Assembly: GCF_965215815.1 (NCBI RefSeq)
Contig: NZ_CBDCEO010000013.1
Span: forward strand, 2,232,001-2,296,000
DNA length: 64,000 bases
Direction: 5' to 3'
DNA from: Poriferisodalis sp965215815
GTDB lineage: Bacteria > Actinomycetota > Acidimicrobiia > Acidimicrobiales > Poriferisodalaceae
The first letter of the stretch is position 1; each line of letters begins with the position of its first letter. Below, one piece after another: positions 26,651 to 33,512 of the stretch. Position numbers and translations under genes: made by a program. The notes under the pieces are model-generated. The model was not told where the DNA came from, searched no databases, and saw only the letters and a list, made by a program, of their open reading frames with translations.

Positions 26651-27320
26651 GCGCCGACGGCGCGCAAGTACTGTGCGAGGGGTGAGTCATCTGCGCACCG
26701 AGCGGCTCGAGCTTCGCCCGCTCGTGTCGTCGGACTTCGCTCAATGGAGCGAGGTTCGCGAACGATGCCGCGACTGGTTGGCGAAATGGGAGCCGCGCCC
26801 ACCCTTGAGCGCGCCCGATCCATCGCGCGACTCCCAAGCATTCGCCAACCGTTGTCGGATGCGTGAACGTGAGCGCTCGCTAGGCACCTCGTTCGACTTC
26901 GGCCTGTGGCACGAGGGCTGGTTCTGCGGTGAGATCAACATTTCCCACGTGGCGCGGGGAGCGTTCCAGAGCGCTCATGTGGGCTACTGGGTCGACGAGC
27001 GGCGAGCGGGCAAGGGACTGGTCGCCGAGGGCCTCATGGCCGTGTTCGGGTTCGCCTTCGAGCAGGCCGGCCTTCACCGGGTGCAGGTCTCGATCATGCC
27101 CCGCAACGCCGCCAGCTTGCGGGTGGTGCAAAAGCTGGGTCTGCGCTCGGAGGGGATCGCGCAGGGTTACATCCAGATCGCCGGCGTCTGGGAAGACCAT
27201 GTGCGCTTTGGCCTGACGTTGGAGGAATGGCGGTCGGTCCGCGACGAGATGGCAGCGCGGCTGCGAGCCGCTCGCAGCGACGGTGTCGCTCAGTCGTCAG
27301 GGTCGGACAGCCACTCCTGA
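26637..27320 (+). CDS. GNAT acetyltransferase, RimJ/RimL-like
   Basis: A 227-residue GNAT protein. HLRTERLELRPL begins the fold (~23), and motif A is HVGYWVDERRAGKGLVAEGL (~116-135), followed by RVQVSIMPRNAASLRVVQKL and GLRSEGIAQGY. This is the pattern of ribosomal-protein N-alpha-acetyltransferases. The ATG lies 14 nt before the ppx stop. The 3' end overlaps the convergent nuclease gene by 31 nt. Confidence 0.88.
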   Translation: MPLGERRRRASTVRGVSHLRTERLELRPLVSSDFAQWSEVRERCRDWLAKWEPRPPLSAPDPSRDSQAFANRCRMRERERSLGTSFDFGLWHEGWFCGEINISHVARGAFQSAHVGYWVDERRAGKGLVAEGLMAVFGFAFEQAGLHRVQVSIMPRNAASLRVVQKLGLRSEGIAQGYIQIAGVWEDHVRFGLTLEEWRSVRDEMAARLRAARSDGVAQSSGSDSHS

Positions 27321-28249
27321 CCGGGACCGCAATCAGCCGAGATCGTGCACCAACGGCACGGCGGGCCGGGCACTCGGCGTGGTTCACGGTCGCCTGATCG
27401 AAGCGTCACGAGCTTCCCGATGCCGTCAACCGTTCGACGCAGTGCGCTGTCGAGCACCTCGGCGGTGACTGTTTCGTGTTCGATGCGACCCTCTGCCACA
27501 TAGAACGAGCCCACGCCGAGCGGCGGCACGCCAACTGACAGCGTCTCGACCAGCGCGTAGAAGCGCAGGTCCTCAGGATCGGTCGGGGTCCGCGAACCGG
27601 TCTTGAGGTCGATGATGACCTTGCCGGCACGCTGGCCGCCGTCGGGACCACCCACCGACGCTGGCGTTCCCAGCGTCAGGTCGTACTTACCGGAGAGCAC
27701 GATGGCACCGCCGCAGAGCCGTGCGCGGGCTTTGACCTCGGCGGCAGGTCGCCAGGAACGTTGCATCGGCGGGAAGGTCTCGTCGAACCGGGTCAGCAGT
27801 GCCACACACCCGGCGAGCAGGTCGGCGTGCTCGCCGGCCGTCGCGACAGCCAGGAAGCTGCCCAGGTTCTCGTCATCGGCGACAAGCCGCTCGACGGCGG
27901 CGCTTACGGCGTCTTGCGGTTCGAAACGCTGGTGGATCGACAGCTCCACGGCCTTGTGCAGCACCGTGCCGCGGGCCGTCGGCACCGACCATTCGAAGGG
28001 GGTGTCGGCGTCGGCGAGGTAGCGCGCCTCGCAGCCGAAGACCCCGGCGAGGTCTCGCTTGGAAATCCACACGCCCCGGTTGTCGAGTTGGCGTGCCGTT
28101 TCGACCAATTCCGCCAGCGCGTCTTCGGACTGTTGGCGCAACTCAGCGGCGAAGTCGTTGGGATAGACGGGCCGCTGCTGCGAGGGCGTGCGGACTGCAT
28201 CGAGCGTCACCTGCTGCGCTGGAAGCAGTCCTGTCGCAGTGTCAGCCAT
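27290..28249 (-). CDS. RecB/Cas4-like PD-(D/E)xK nuclease with four cysteines
   Basis: A 319-residue single-domain nuclease. The core reads GTVLHKAVELS (His, ~95-105), LSGKYDLTLG (Asp, ~190), and VIIDLKTGSRTP (D-x-K, ~218). A lone Cys in FGCEARYL (~71) and three near the C-terminus (PCRWCTISADCGPG, ~296-309) reproduce the 1+3 Cys pattern that holds a [4Fe-4S] cluster in AddB- and Cas4-type nucleases. There is no CRISPR array or cas gene nearby. It is probably a DNA repair or exonuclease component. It converges on and overlaps the GNAT gene. Confidence 0.82.
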   Translation of the reverse strand: MADTATGLLPAQQVTLDAVRTPSQQRPVYPNDFAAELRQQSEDALAELVETARQLDNRGVWISKRDLAGVFGCEARYLADADTPFEWSVPTARGTVLHKAVELSIHQRFEPQDAVSAAVERLVADDENLGSFLAVATAGEHADLLAGCVALLTRFDETFPPMQRSWRPAAEVKARARLCGGAIVLSGKYDLTLGTPASVGGPDGGQRAGKVIIDLKTGSRTPTDPEDLRFYALVETLSVGVPPLGVGSFYVAEGRIEHETVTAEVLDSALRRTVDGIGKLVTLRSGDREPRRVPGPPCRWCTISADCGPGQEWLSDPDD

Positions 28250-28297
28250 CTGTGCTCATTGATCCGGAGATGCTTGGGAGGTCGGTGGTTGCTGCGT

Positions 28298-28957
28298 TCA
28301 CAGATATCGACAGGCAAGTGCTCTATCGACAACCTCAGCAAGCTGGTGCTCGCCTATCTGGCGCAGTTGACCTGGGAGTTCCGGACGAGAGTGCGGGAAG
28401 ACTCCCGCTTTGCTCAGCGCCGCTCGGGCGTGGTGAGTCAGGGCCGACAGCGCCATTTCGGCCGCCGCGTCGTCGTCACCGGCCTCGGCCAATGCATCCC
28501 GATGGTGCTCTGCTCGCATCGCTCGCTCGGTCGACTCAGTCGCTGGCGGCAGGAGCAGCCGCGCGTTCCAGTCGGCGCGCAGTTGGCTCCACCACCGGTT
28601 CCGTTCGAAGAGCGGCCGCCCAAAGCGCACGGCCCACGAGAGAAAGCTGTGGCCGGTGGTCAACTTGGGGACAATGTCGGTCTGGCAAAAACACCGCAGG
28701 TCAATCGAAATCGGCGGGCGGGACAGCACGGGCCGTGCCGCACGGTGCACCACGACCAAGTCAAGATCATCGCTGTGCTCGACATCGCGCACGGCCGAGC
28801 CGGTGGCGACAACAGCCTTGACGGCGCTGTCTCGATGAGCTGTTTCGATCAGCAGGCGTGTCCAGTGCAGCGCTGCGTCGTCGGGCCACGAGATCACAGC
28901 GCGTTCCCAGCGTCCCGCCGGCTGCGCGGAAGGCGATTTGAGCCCTTGGTAGCTCAT
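28298..28957 (-). CDS. nucleotidyltransferase (MNT-like) of a HEPN/MNT pair
   Basis: A 219-residue protein with the minimal nucleotidyltransferase motif VVATGSAVRDVEHSDDLDLV (~49-68): GS followed by D-x-D. The rest is helical, with a HEPN-like or four-helix C-terminal part (DDDAAAEMALSALTHHARAA). The start overlaps the HEPN stop (ATGA). In known HEPN/MNT toxin-antitoxin pairs the nucleotidyltransferase modifies or restrains the HEPN RNase. The gene order fits, but sequence similarity to characterised MntA is only at motif level. Confidence 0.65.
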   Translation of the reverse strand: MSYQGLKSPSAQPAGRWERAVISWPDDAALHWTRLLIETAHRDSAVKAVVATGSAVRDVEHSDDLDLVVVHRAARPVLSRPPISIDLRCFCQTDIVPKLTTGHSFLSWAVRFGRPLFERNRWWSQLRADWNARLLLPPATESTERAMRAEHHRDALAEAGDDDAAAEMALSALTHHARAALSKAGVFPHSRPELPGQLRQIGEHQLAEVVDRALACRYL

Positions 28958-29340
28958 GGCGCAACCATTGCCTCGACCGCTTCGAAGTAGCCCCGGATCT
29001 CATCGGCAACATCCTGAGCGTCAAGATCATCATCCTCGGCTAGCTCGACGTCGCCGTAAGCCTCGAACTTGCGCCTGTCGTTCAGCGCGATGAGCAACTG
29101 CTCAATATCGGGCAGATCGTGGGACGCCGCGAAGCTCCTCGCCAGCGCAACTTTCGCCGGGTGTGTGCTCTTGGGTCGTGGCTGCCCGAGGTGCAAGGTG
29201 ATGGCAACCACGCACGCCTCCAAGCAGTAGAACCCGTACATCGCGAGGTCTGCCCAGTCGACGGGATCGAACCAAGCCGCCTCCACCTTCTCCAAGTGCC
29301 GATGGGCGATCTTCAAGGAGTCCATCGCCGTCTGTGTCAT
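28954..29340 (-). CDS. HEPN-domain protein, partner of the nucleotidyltransferase
   Basis: A 128-residue helical protein with the HEPN pattern: DLAMYGFYCLEACVVAITLH (~31-50) and, in the last helix, ALNDRRKFEAYGD, which takes the place of the R-x4-6-H ribonuclease motif. The terminal His is not obvious, so RNase activity is uncertain. The downstream nucleotidyltransferase gene is translationally coupled. A TACAAT box on this strand (29,386-29,391) and GAGCGGGG before the ATG provide expression signals. Confidence 0.6.
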   Translation of the reverse strand: MTQTAMDSLKIAHRHLEKVEAAWFDPVDWADLAMYGFYCLEACVVAITLHLGQPRPKSTHPAKVALARSFAASHDLPDIEQLLIALNDRRKFEAYGDVELAEDDDLDAQDVADEIRGYFEAVEAMVAP

Positions 29341-29385
29341 CTCGGACCCCGCTCAGCCGTCGAACGCAGCGATTCGGTGAGACGC

Positions 29386-29391
29386 ATTGTA
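29386..29391 (-). promoter_or_regulatory. -10 box TACAAT for the HEPN/MNT operon
   Basis: TACAAT read on the minus strand lies 45 nt upstream of the HEPN start. This leaves room for a short leader with a ribosome-binding site, unlike the leaderless boxes elsewhere. Confidence 0.4.
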
Positions 29392-29475
29392 CAAAGCGAC
29401 CCCTCCCGGGCCGGGAAGTCATCGCGAACCACCGCCATGCCGCTGCCTGTCACACCCCCCAGTGATGATGGGCAC

Positions 29476-30099
29476 ATGCCAGCAACACCCCGAACCCACC
29501 GTCCTGCACCGCTCCGGCTGGTTGATGCATCGCCGGCCCGCGGCCGCCTGCACCGCTCCGGGGGCATCAAGCCGAGCGAGCGCCGAGGCACCGGCAACTC
29601 CGGCATGGAGCGTCCGAGCCGCACTGGTGTCGTCGCTGATGCGAGTGGCCAGTTCGTTCTGACCGTCAGAGCGCTGACCGCGGCGGCACGCGACCTGGGA
29701 CTCAGTGTCCCGGCGTTCCAGAGCCCGCCGCGCTCGGAACATCTGACTCGTTCAATTCTGCGTCGCGCCCCAGATGATTGTGTGGTGGCAGTTCGGGTGC
29801 GCGGACGTCCATTCGGCGCCGTCGCAGCCGACGCCATCGACGGCGTCGTGGCCTGCAACGACTTGGGAGCGAGCGTCGTCGGTGCTGTGCGAGATGCGCT
29901 CTGGTGCGCAGTCGAGAGTCTCTGGTCCGGTTCTGACTATTTCGGGGCGGATGCTGTGCGTCCGGATCTGCCTTCAGAACCGGAGCGCGGTACGCCGCAG
30001 CCAGGTGAGTCGCTGACAGTTCGTCCACGGCAGTCGCGCAGCACGAACCGGGCCTCCGAGCCCGAGGGCTCACACTTCCCGCTGGACGAAGCTGCCTAG
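29476..30099 (+). CDS. conserved actinobacterial protein of unknown function
   Basis: A 207-residue protein I cannot assign. The N-terminal 60 residues are Pro/Arg-rich and probably disordered. The core (~55-150) has an alternating pattern: GQFVLTVRALTAAARDLGLS, VPAFQSPPR, CVVAVRVRGRPFGAVAADAI and DGVVACNDLGASVVGA. A charged, Pro-rich tail follows. No TM or signal sequence is present. The start is chosen at the second in-frame ATG (29,476; first at 29,437); upstream codons overlap the antisense HEPN gene and look non-coding. Confidence 0.5.
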   Translation: MPATPRTHRPAPLRLVDASPARGRLHRSGGIKPSERRGTGNSGMERPSRTGVVADASGQFVLTVRALTAAARDLGLSVPAFQSPPRSEHLTRSILRRAPDDCVVAVRVRGRPFGAVAADAIDGVVACNDLGASVVGAVRDALWCAVESLWSGSDYFGADAVRPDLPSEPERGTPQPGESLTVRPRQSRSTNRASEPEGSHFPLDEAA

Positions 30100-30181
30100 C
30101 CCTGCCCAGCGTCGTGCCAGAGTCCCGGACCGAAGATGATGGGCACAGCGGACATCGCGGGCATGATGTTCCCGCTGGCCG

Positions 30182-30270
30182 GCCCGGGTGGCGGAACTGG
30201 CAGACGCAGAGGGCTTAAACCCCTCGGCTCCCACGGGAGCGTGCGGGTTCGAATCCCGCCCCGGGCACCA
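30182..30270 (+). tRNA. tRNA-Leu (anticodon UAA), CCA encoded
   Basis: A complete class II tRNA: acceptor GCCCGGG (30,182-30,188) pairs with CCCGGGC (30,260-30,266), with discriminator A and encoded CCA. The D-arm region is GGCGGAACTGGCAGACGC. The anticodon loop CTTAAAC carries TAA at 30,216-30,218, and there is a long variable arm and T loop TTCGAAT. The UUA codon it reads should be rare in this GC-rich genome. The 3' end resembles stretches inside the direct repeats at 31.5 and 39.1 kb. Confidence 0.97.
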
Positions 30271-30365
30271 GCGAGCGGCGGAGCGCTGTTGCGCGAAATC
30301 GCTTGGCGTCGGCGGTCGAGTTCGGTTACGCAATTGGTGATGTCCGTGCGTTGCATGTATGTGGC

Positions 30366-30389
30366 TACCCTTGTGGGCACACAGCCCAC
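30366..30389 (+). promoter_or_regulatory. promoter and palindromic operator of the Phd/VapC pair
   Basis: TACCCT (30,366-30,371) is a plausible -10 box. It is followed by the perfect inverted repeat GTGGGC-ACACA-GCCCAC (30,373-30,389), which would cover the transcription start. Phd/YefM antitoxins usually repress their own operon at such palindromes. Confidence 0.5.
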
Positions 30390-30416
30390 GTGCTGAAAAC
30401 GGCGAGAGGTAGACCG

Positions 30417-30758
30417 ATGAAGTCGGTAGGAATCCGAGAATTCCGTGATCGCGCGACTCAGTTGATCGCTTCGGGTGAGACGCTCGTCGTCGAGAGGCAT
30501 GGCGAGCCCGTCGGATTCTTCGTGCCGATTGTCGCTAGGGATCGCCGTGCTGGCGCGGTGGCGCTCGACCGTCTGGGCGAGACCGTGAGAGGGGTTCTCG
30601 CGAAGACCGGCCTTACCGAAGACGATCTCGTAGCGGAGTTCACTGGAGCGGATCTCGCTGATGAGGCTGATGATGATGCGGACGAGACGATCCTGATCAG
30701 CTCTCAGACCACCTCGACCAGCGACGGTTTATCGCCGCAGCATGCGTCTGGTCGTTGA
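30417..30758 (+). CDS. Phd/YefM-family type II antitoxin
   Basis: A 113-residue antitoxin. The N-terminal DNA-binding fold is MKSVGIREFRDRATQLIASG followed by ETLVVERHGEPVGFFVPI, the standard Phd/YefM pattern. The acidic C-terminal half (DLADEADDDADETIL) should wrap the toxin. The ATG at 30,417 follows GCGAGAGG. Its last 17 nt overlap the PIN toxin gene. A putative operator lies upstream. The pair sits just downstream of tRNA-Leu. Confidence 0.88.
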   Translation: MKSVGIREFRDRATQLIASGETLVVERHGEPVGFFVPIVARDRRAGAVALDRLGETVRGVLAKTGLTEDDLVAEFTGADLADEADDDADETILISSQTTSTSDGLSPQHASGR

Positions 30759-31185
30759 CACGAGCGTTCTGGTCGGTGAGCTGCTGCGCGAGCGAGGCCG
30801 ACAGCGGCTGGCCGATCAGCGCATAGACCTGTATCTGCCAGAGCGCATGTGGCATGAAACGCTCCGCGAGATTCCGCGCCGCGCGGAGAAGCTCGGTCGC
30901 CATCGGGGTCTGAGTGCAGACGAAGTCAGTGAGCTGTCGGACCGCTGCCTGCAAGTCGTCGCTCTGAATTGCACCATCGTCGCCGAAGCCATCTACTCGG
31001 CATGGGAGGACCAAGCCCGAGAACGCTCGATTCGCGACCCCAGCGATTGGCCGGTAGTCGCATGCGCTCTTGCGCTCGACGTAGGTGTGTGGACCACGGA
31101 CAACGATTTCGTCGGAACCGGCGTGCCCACATGGACCACAGAAACGCTCGACCTCTGGCTGCGGCGAACAGAAGAAGACTCGTAG
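30742..31185 (+). CDS. PIN-domain (VapC-like) ribonuclease toxin
   Basis: A 147-residue PIN protein. The acidic active site is visible: Asp in LVVDTSVLVGELL (~5), Glu in MWHETLREI (~38), Asp in RDPSDWPVVACALAL (~101-105) and Asp in VWTTDNDFVG (~118-121). It likely cleaves tRNA or mRNA and is neutralised by the upstream Phd-type antitoxin, with which it overlaps. Pairing of a Phd-type antitoxin with a PIN toxin is common in actinobacteria. Confidence 0.87.
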   Translation: MRLVVDTSVLVGELLRERGRQRLADQRIDLYLPERMWHETLREIPRRAEKLGRHRGLSADEVSELSDRCLQVVALNCTIVAEAIYSAWEDQARERSIRDPSDWPVVACALALDVGVWTTDNDFVGTGVPTWTTETLDLWLRRTEEDS

Positions 31186-31424
31186 CGCTCAACGCTGCGC
31201 CGCAGTCAGCAGGCTTGCGCTGGAGCACCCATTTGCATTGCCGCCGCTGAGTCGCAATTCGCTGTCGAGTGAATTGTGGAGGCGCGAGTAGTCTCACGTC
31301 TCAGAGGCCAGCCTCCCCGAACTTGGCAGACGTACCGCAGTGGCGTCGCTCGGGGGCCTGGCCCTTTCGCGACGCTAGGTCCAGCAACGGGGAGTCTCGG
31401 GTGAGATTTTCGCCGGCAGCAGCG
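31186..31424. other. non-coding or degraded stretch after the toxin-antitoxin pair
   Basis: No supported gene. An open frame running through 31,269-31,487 ends in a decayed RCC1 repeat and otherwise has no recognisable content. Confidence 0.4.
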
Positions 31425-31488
31425 ACGCGCAACGACGCCACCGTGACCTGTTCGGGCGACAACGCCGACGAGCGGGCGGATGGGTAAC
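31425..31488 (+). pseudogene. remnant of one RCC1-type repeat
   Basis: Forward translation gives RNDATVTCSGDNADERADG and then a stop. This matches the SDATVTCWGDN...GQADAP unit of the secreted propeller proteins at 33.5-38.8 kb with a W-to-S change. It is the tail of a lost copy, in the same position relative to the following repeat as the intact RCC1 gene has to the right-hand repeat. Confidence 0.6.
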
Positions 31489-31599
31489 GGATTCCAAGAA
31501 ACGGGGCTGACCTGCGGGTACTAGTGCCCGCCCTGGGCACCCACAAGCCCGCTTCTTGCGCTGCGCAGCGATGTCACCGTCTCGTTGCCTGCCCCGAGA
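31479..31599. repeat. left copy of imperfect direct repeat flanking the Fic/RCC1 region
   Basis: Matches 39,038-39,179: GATGGGTAAC, then GGCTGACCTGCGGGTA, then GTGCCCGCCC(T/C)GGGCACC, then a segment homologous to the 3' end of the ketopantoate reductase gene with a gap of about 20 nt. It contains TGCGGGT (31,513) and CCCGCCCTGGGCACC (31,527-31,541), resembling the 3' end of the tRNA-Leu gene. Confidence 0.65.
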
Positions 31600-31600
31600 C
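31553..31600 (-). pseudogene. 3' fragment of a ketopantoate reductase-like gene
   Basis: Minus-strand translation reads SLGAGNETVTSLRSA, close to the C-terminus RLGPGTETVASLRAA of the intact gene at 39,123-40,175. Homology stops abruptly near 31,600, so this is a truncated fragment left at the island border. Confidence 0.6.
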
Positions 31601-31670
31601 TTGGGGCCTCTTGCGCTTGTGAGCTTGGCTTGGCGGCGGCGCAGTGCCGTGAGCGCGTATGCGTCGATGC

Positions 31671-32954
31671 TCAGCGTTTCACGACCGGGCGATGAGGTGT
31701 GGGCCGGTTGGGCCGGGCGCTTCTTGTGTCGCCAGTCGGGCTGGCGAGCGCTCGTTCGAGTCCGGTGAACAGGTCGAGCACCGCTGTCGCTTCGAACACT
31801 CGGTAGCGCTGGCGTCCGACATTTCGCTGACGCAAGACGCCTGCTTCTGCGAGCAGATTGACTGCGTCGGCCGAACGCGCCGTTGATCGATCGATCAGCT
31901 TGCTCGCCGTCGCGACGGTGACGATCGGTACGCCCGGCAAGACTCGCAACAACAAGTCGGCGCTGGAGTTCGCACGGATACGGCCGAGCTTGGTTCGCCA
32001 GGTCGCGATGATCTCACCGATGTCTGCGCTGTAGTTCTCAGCATCTTGGCAGGCTCGGCTGGTGGCAGTTGCGAACATGCGCAGCCACTCCGCCGCAGCG
32101 TTTGAACGTTCAGCGCTGTCAGGGTCGCTGAGGTGGCGGAACGTCATCAGACCGTTGACGTAGTCGTCGGACCAAGTGGCCAGGACGAGGCTTACCGGCG
32201 GGACAAAGGTCGGCGCGAGGCCGCGACGTCGCATCACGACATGAATGAGCGCGCGGCCGGTGCGCCCGTTGCCGTCGGCGAAGGGGTGGAGGGTTTCGAA
32301 TTGGGCGTGGGCGATTGCAGCTTGCACGAGCGGAGAGTGGTCGTCGCGGTTGACGTAGCCGAGCAAGTCGGCGAGCAGATCCGGGAGGTACTCGTGAGGC
32401 GGGGGAATGAACGCAGCGCTGCAGGGGTTGAACGAACTGCCGCCGATCCAGTTCTGCTCCTCGCGGACGATGCCGCCAAGTTCGGGAGCGGGTGAATTGT
32501 CCATCAGCCTGCGGTGAACCGACAGCAGGTCGTCGAGTTCAAATCGTTCGGTGCTGACGGCCAATTCGACCGCTGACTCCATCGCGGCGATGTTGCCGAG
32601 CACCTCGACCGCCACGCGATCGCTCGCATCACTTCCGAGAGCAATCGCAGCCTCGGCGCGAGCCAATCGGCGGGCCGCTGCCTCGAGGCCTTCGATCTTC
32701 GAGGAGCCGACGGACTCGGCCCGCAGCAGGAATCGAGCGAGGCCTTCGAGGCTCACGTGCGAAGTGCCGACATCGTTCAGCGTCCGCACCGCCGACTCGG
32801 CATCTGCGATGTCGGCTGCTATATCTGCGGGAATTGACGGGTCCCACCCTGCGAGCGGGTCGGCAATGTATGCGTCATAGAAGCAGCCACGCCGGTCCCG
32901 TCGGCTCATCCCTTGGAATTGTGCATTCCAACGTTTTCGTAAGTGTGATGCCAT
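31671..32954 (-). CDS. Fic-domain protein with N-terminal inhibitory motif and C-terminal winged helix
   Basis: A 427-residue Fic protein (AMP or other nucleotide transfer to a protein hydroxyl). The self-inhibitory motif S-x-x-x-E-G appears as SSKIEGLE (~83-90). The catalytic loop is HPFADGNGRTGRALIH (~219-234). A Fic_N-like region precedes it and a wHTH (SADAVNLLAEAGVLRQR) lies near the C-terminus. The wHTH plus an AT-rich palindrome just upstream of the start suggests autoregulation. It is the left gene of the putative island. Confidence 0.9.
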   Translation of the reverse strand: MASHLRKRWNAQFQGMSRRDRRGCFYDAYIADPLAGWDPSIPADIAADIADAESAVRTLNDVGTSHVSLEGLARFLLRAESVGSSKIEGLEAAARRLARAEAAIALGSDASDRVAVEVLGNIAAMESAVELAVSTERFELDDLLSVHRRLMDNSPAPELGGIVREEQNWIGGSSFNPCSAAFIPPPHEYLPDLLADLLGYVNRDDHSPLVQAAIAHAQFETLHPFADGNGRTGRALIHVVMRRRGLAPTFVPPVSLVLATWSDDYVNGLMTFRHLSDPDSAERSNAAAEWLRMFATATSRACQDAENYSADIGEIIATWRTKLGRIRANSSADLLLRVLPGVPIVTVATASKLIDRSTARSADAVNLLAEAGVLRQRNVGRQRYRVFEATAVLDLFTGLERALASPTGDTRSARPNRPTPHRPVVKR

Positions 32955-32963
32955 GAGCCCTCT

Positions 32964-32992
32964 AAATATCGGTTATCCATTAACCGTTATTT
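32964..32992. promoter_or_regulatory. AT-rich inverted repeat upstream of fic, candidate operator
   Basis: AAATATCGGTTA (32,964-32,975) and TAACCGTTATTT (32,981-32,992) are inverted repeats with one mismatch and a 5-nt spacer, 10 nt upstream of the fic start codon. The AT richness contrasts with the GC-rich surroundings. It is a likely binding site for the Fic protein's own winged helix or another regulator. Confidence 0.55.
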
Positions 32993-33037
32993 AAATCGTA
33001 CCGCAGTCGAAGGCAATGGAACCCGACGGGATCAGTT

Positions 33038-33082
33038 TTCTGTGCAGAAATATTCGCTCAGCGAGTGATTTTGCACAGAGAA
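33038..33082. repeat. intergenic palindromic repeat, copy C
   Basis: Left arm TTCTGTGCAGAAATATTCGC (33,038-33,057), right arm from GCGAGTGATTTTGCACAGAG (33,061 on). Same family as copies A and B. It lies upstream of fic, outside its operator. Confidence 0.7.
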
Positions 33083-33512
33083 GCGCCGAACCGGCATACG
33101 CGCCGCAACGCCGCGAGCGGCGACTGGTGCCAGCGAGTGCACAGGATTTCATCACGGCGGACGGAGCCGTGCATACGCGGCCGATGCGCGCGGTGGGCAT
33201 TGCCCTGGCTGAAGGCGAGTCCGTTCCCACGCCGAACTCGGACGCAGGTGCAGTTGTGCTGGCCGGGGTTCTCCGGGAACAGTGGGCCGGCCTGGAATTC
33301 GATGTGTCCATGGCCAATCTCGGGCGTCGGTGGAAACGAGCCTCTGACCGTTCTGCAGAGCGACAAGCGCTTGGCAGTCACGCGGACGTTGACGAGGCGC
33401 GCCCTGGCCTTGACGTGGCAAAGGGACTCTGTGGCACCCGGCACGCATCCACGTGTCATGTAAACATGCGCTGCACAGGATTCGCGAGCCGTCGTCAGGG
33501 AGCCGTTTGCCG
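33083..33512. other. 430-nt non-coding stretch upstream of the first RCC1 gene
   Basis: No convincing gene; overlapping open frames here have no recognisable content. It holds a CATGT-AA-ACATG palindrome at 33,457-33,468, and AGGGAG (33,497-33,502), the probable ribosome-binding site of the next gene. Confidence 0.4.

Noticed and set aside
29119..29475. Upstream extension of the unknown gene at 29,476
   Set aside because: It overlaps the HEPN gene on the other strand and its translation has no domain character.
31320..31430. tRNA- or tmRNA-like sequence (GGCAGACGTACCGC, AACGGGGAGTCTCGGGT)
   Set aside because: No complete acceptor stem or cloverleaf could be folded and no anticodon stem was consistent; at most a decayed tRNA.
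31269..31487. Possible 72-codon gene after the toxin-antitoxin pair
   Set aside because: Only its end is recognisable, as a broken RCC1 repeat; the rest has no coding signature.
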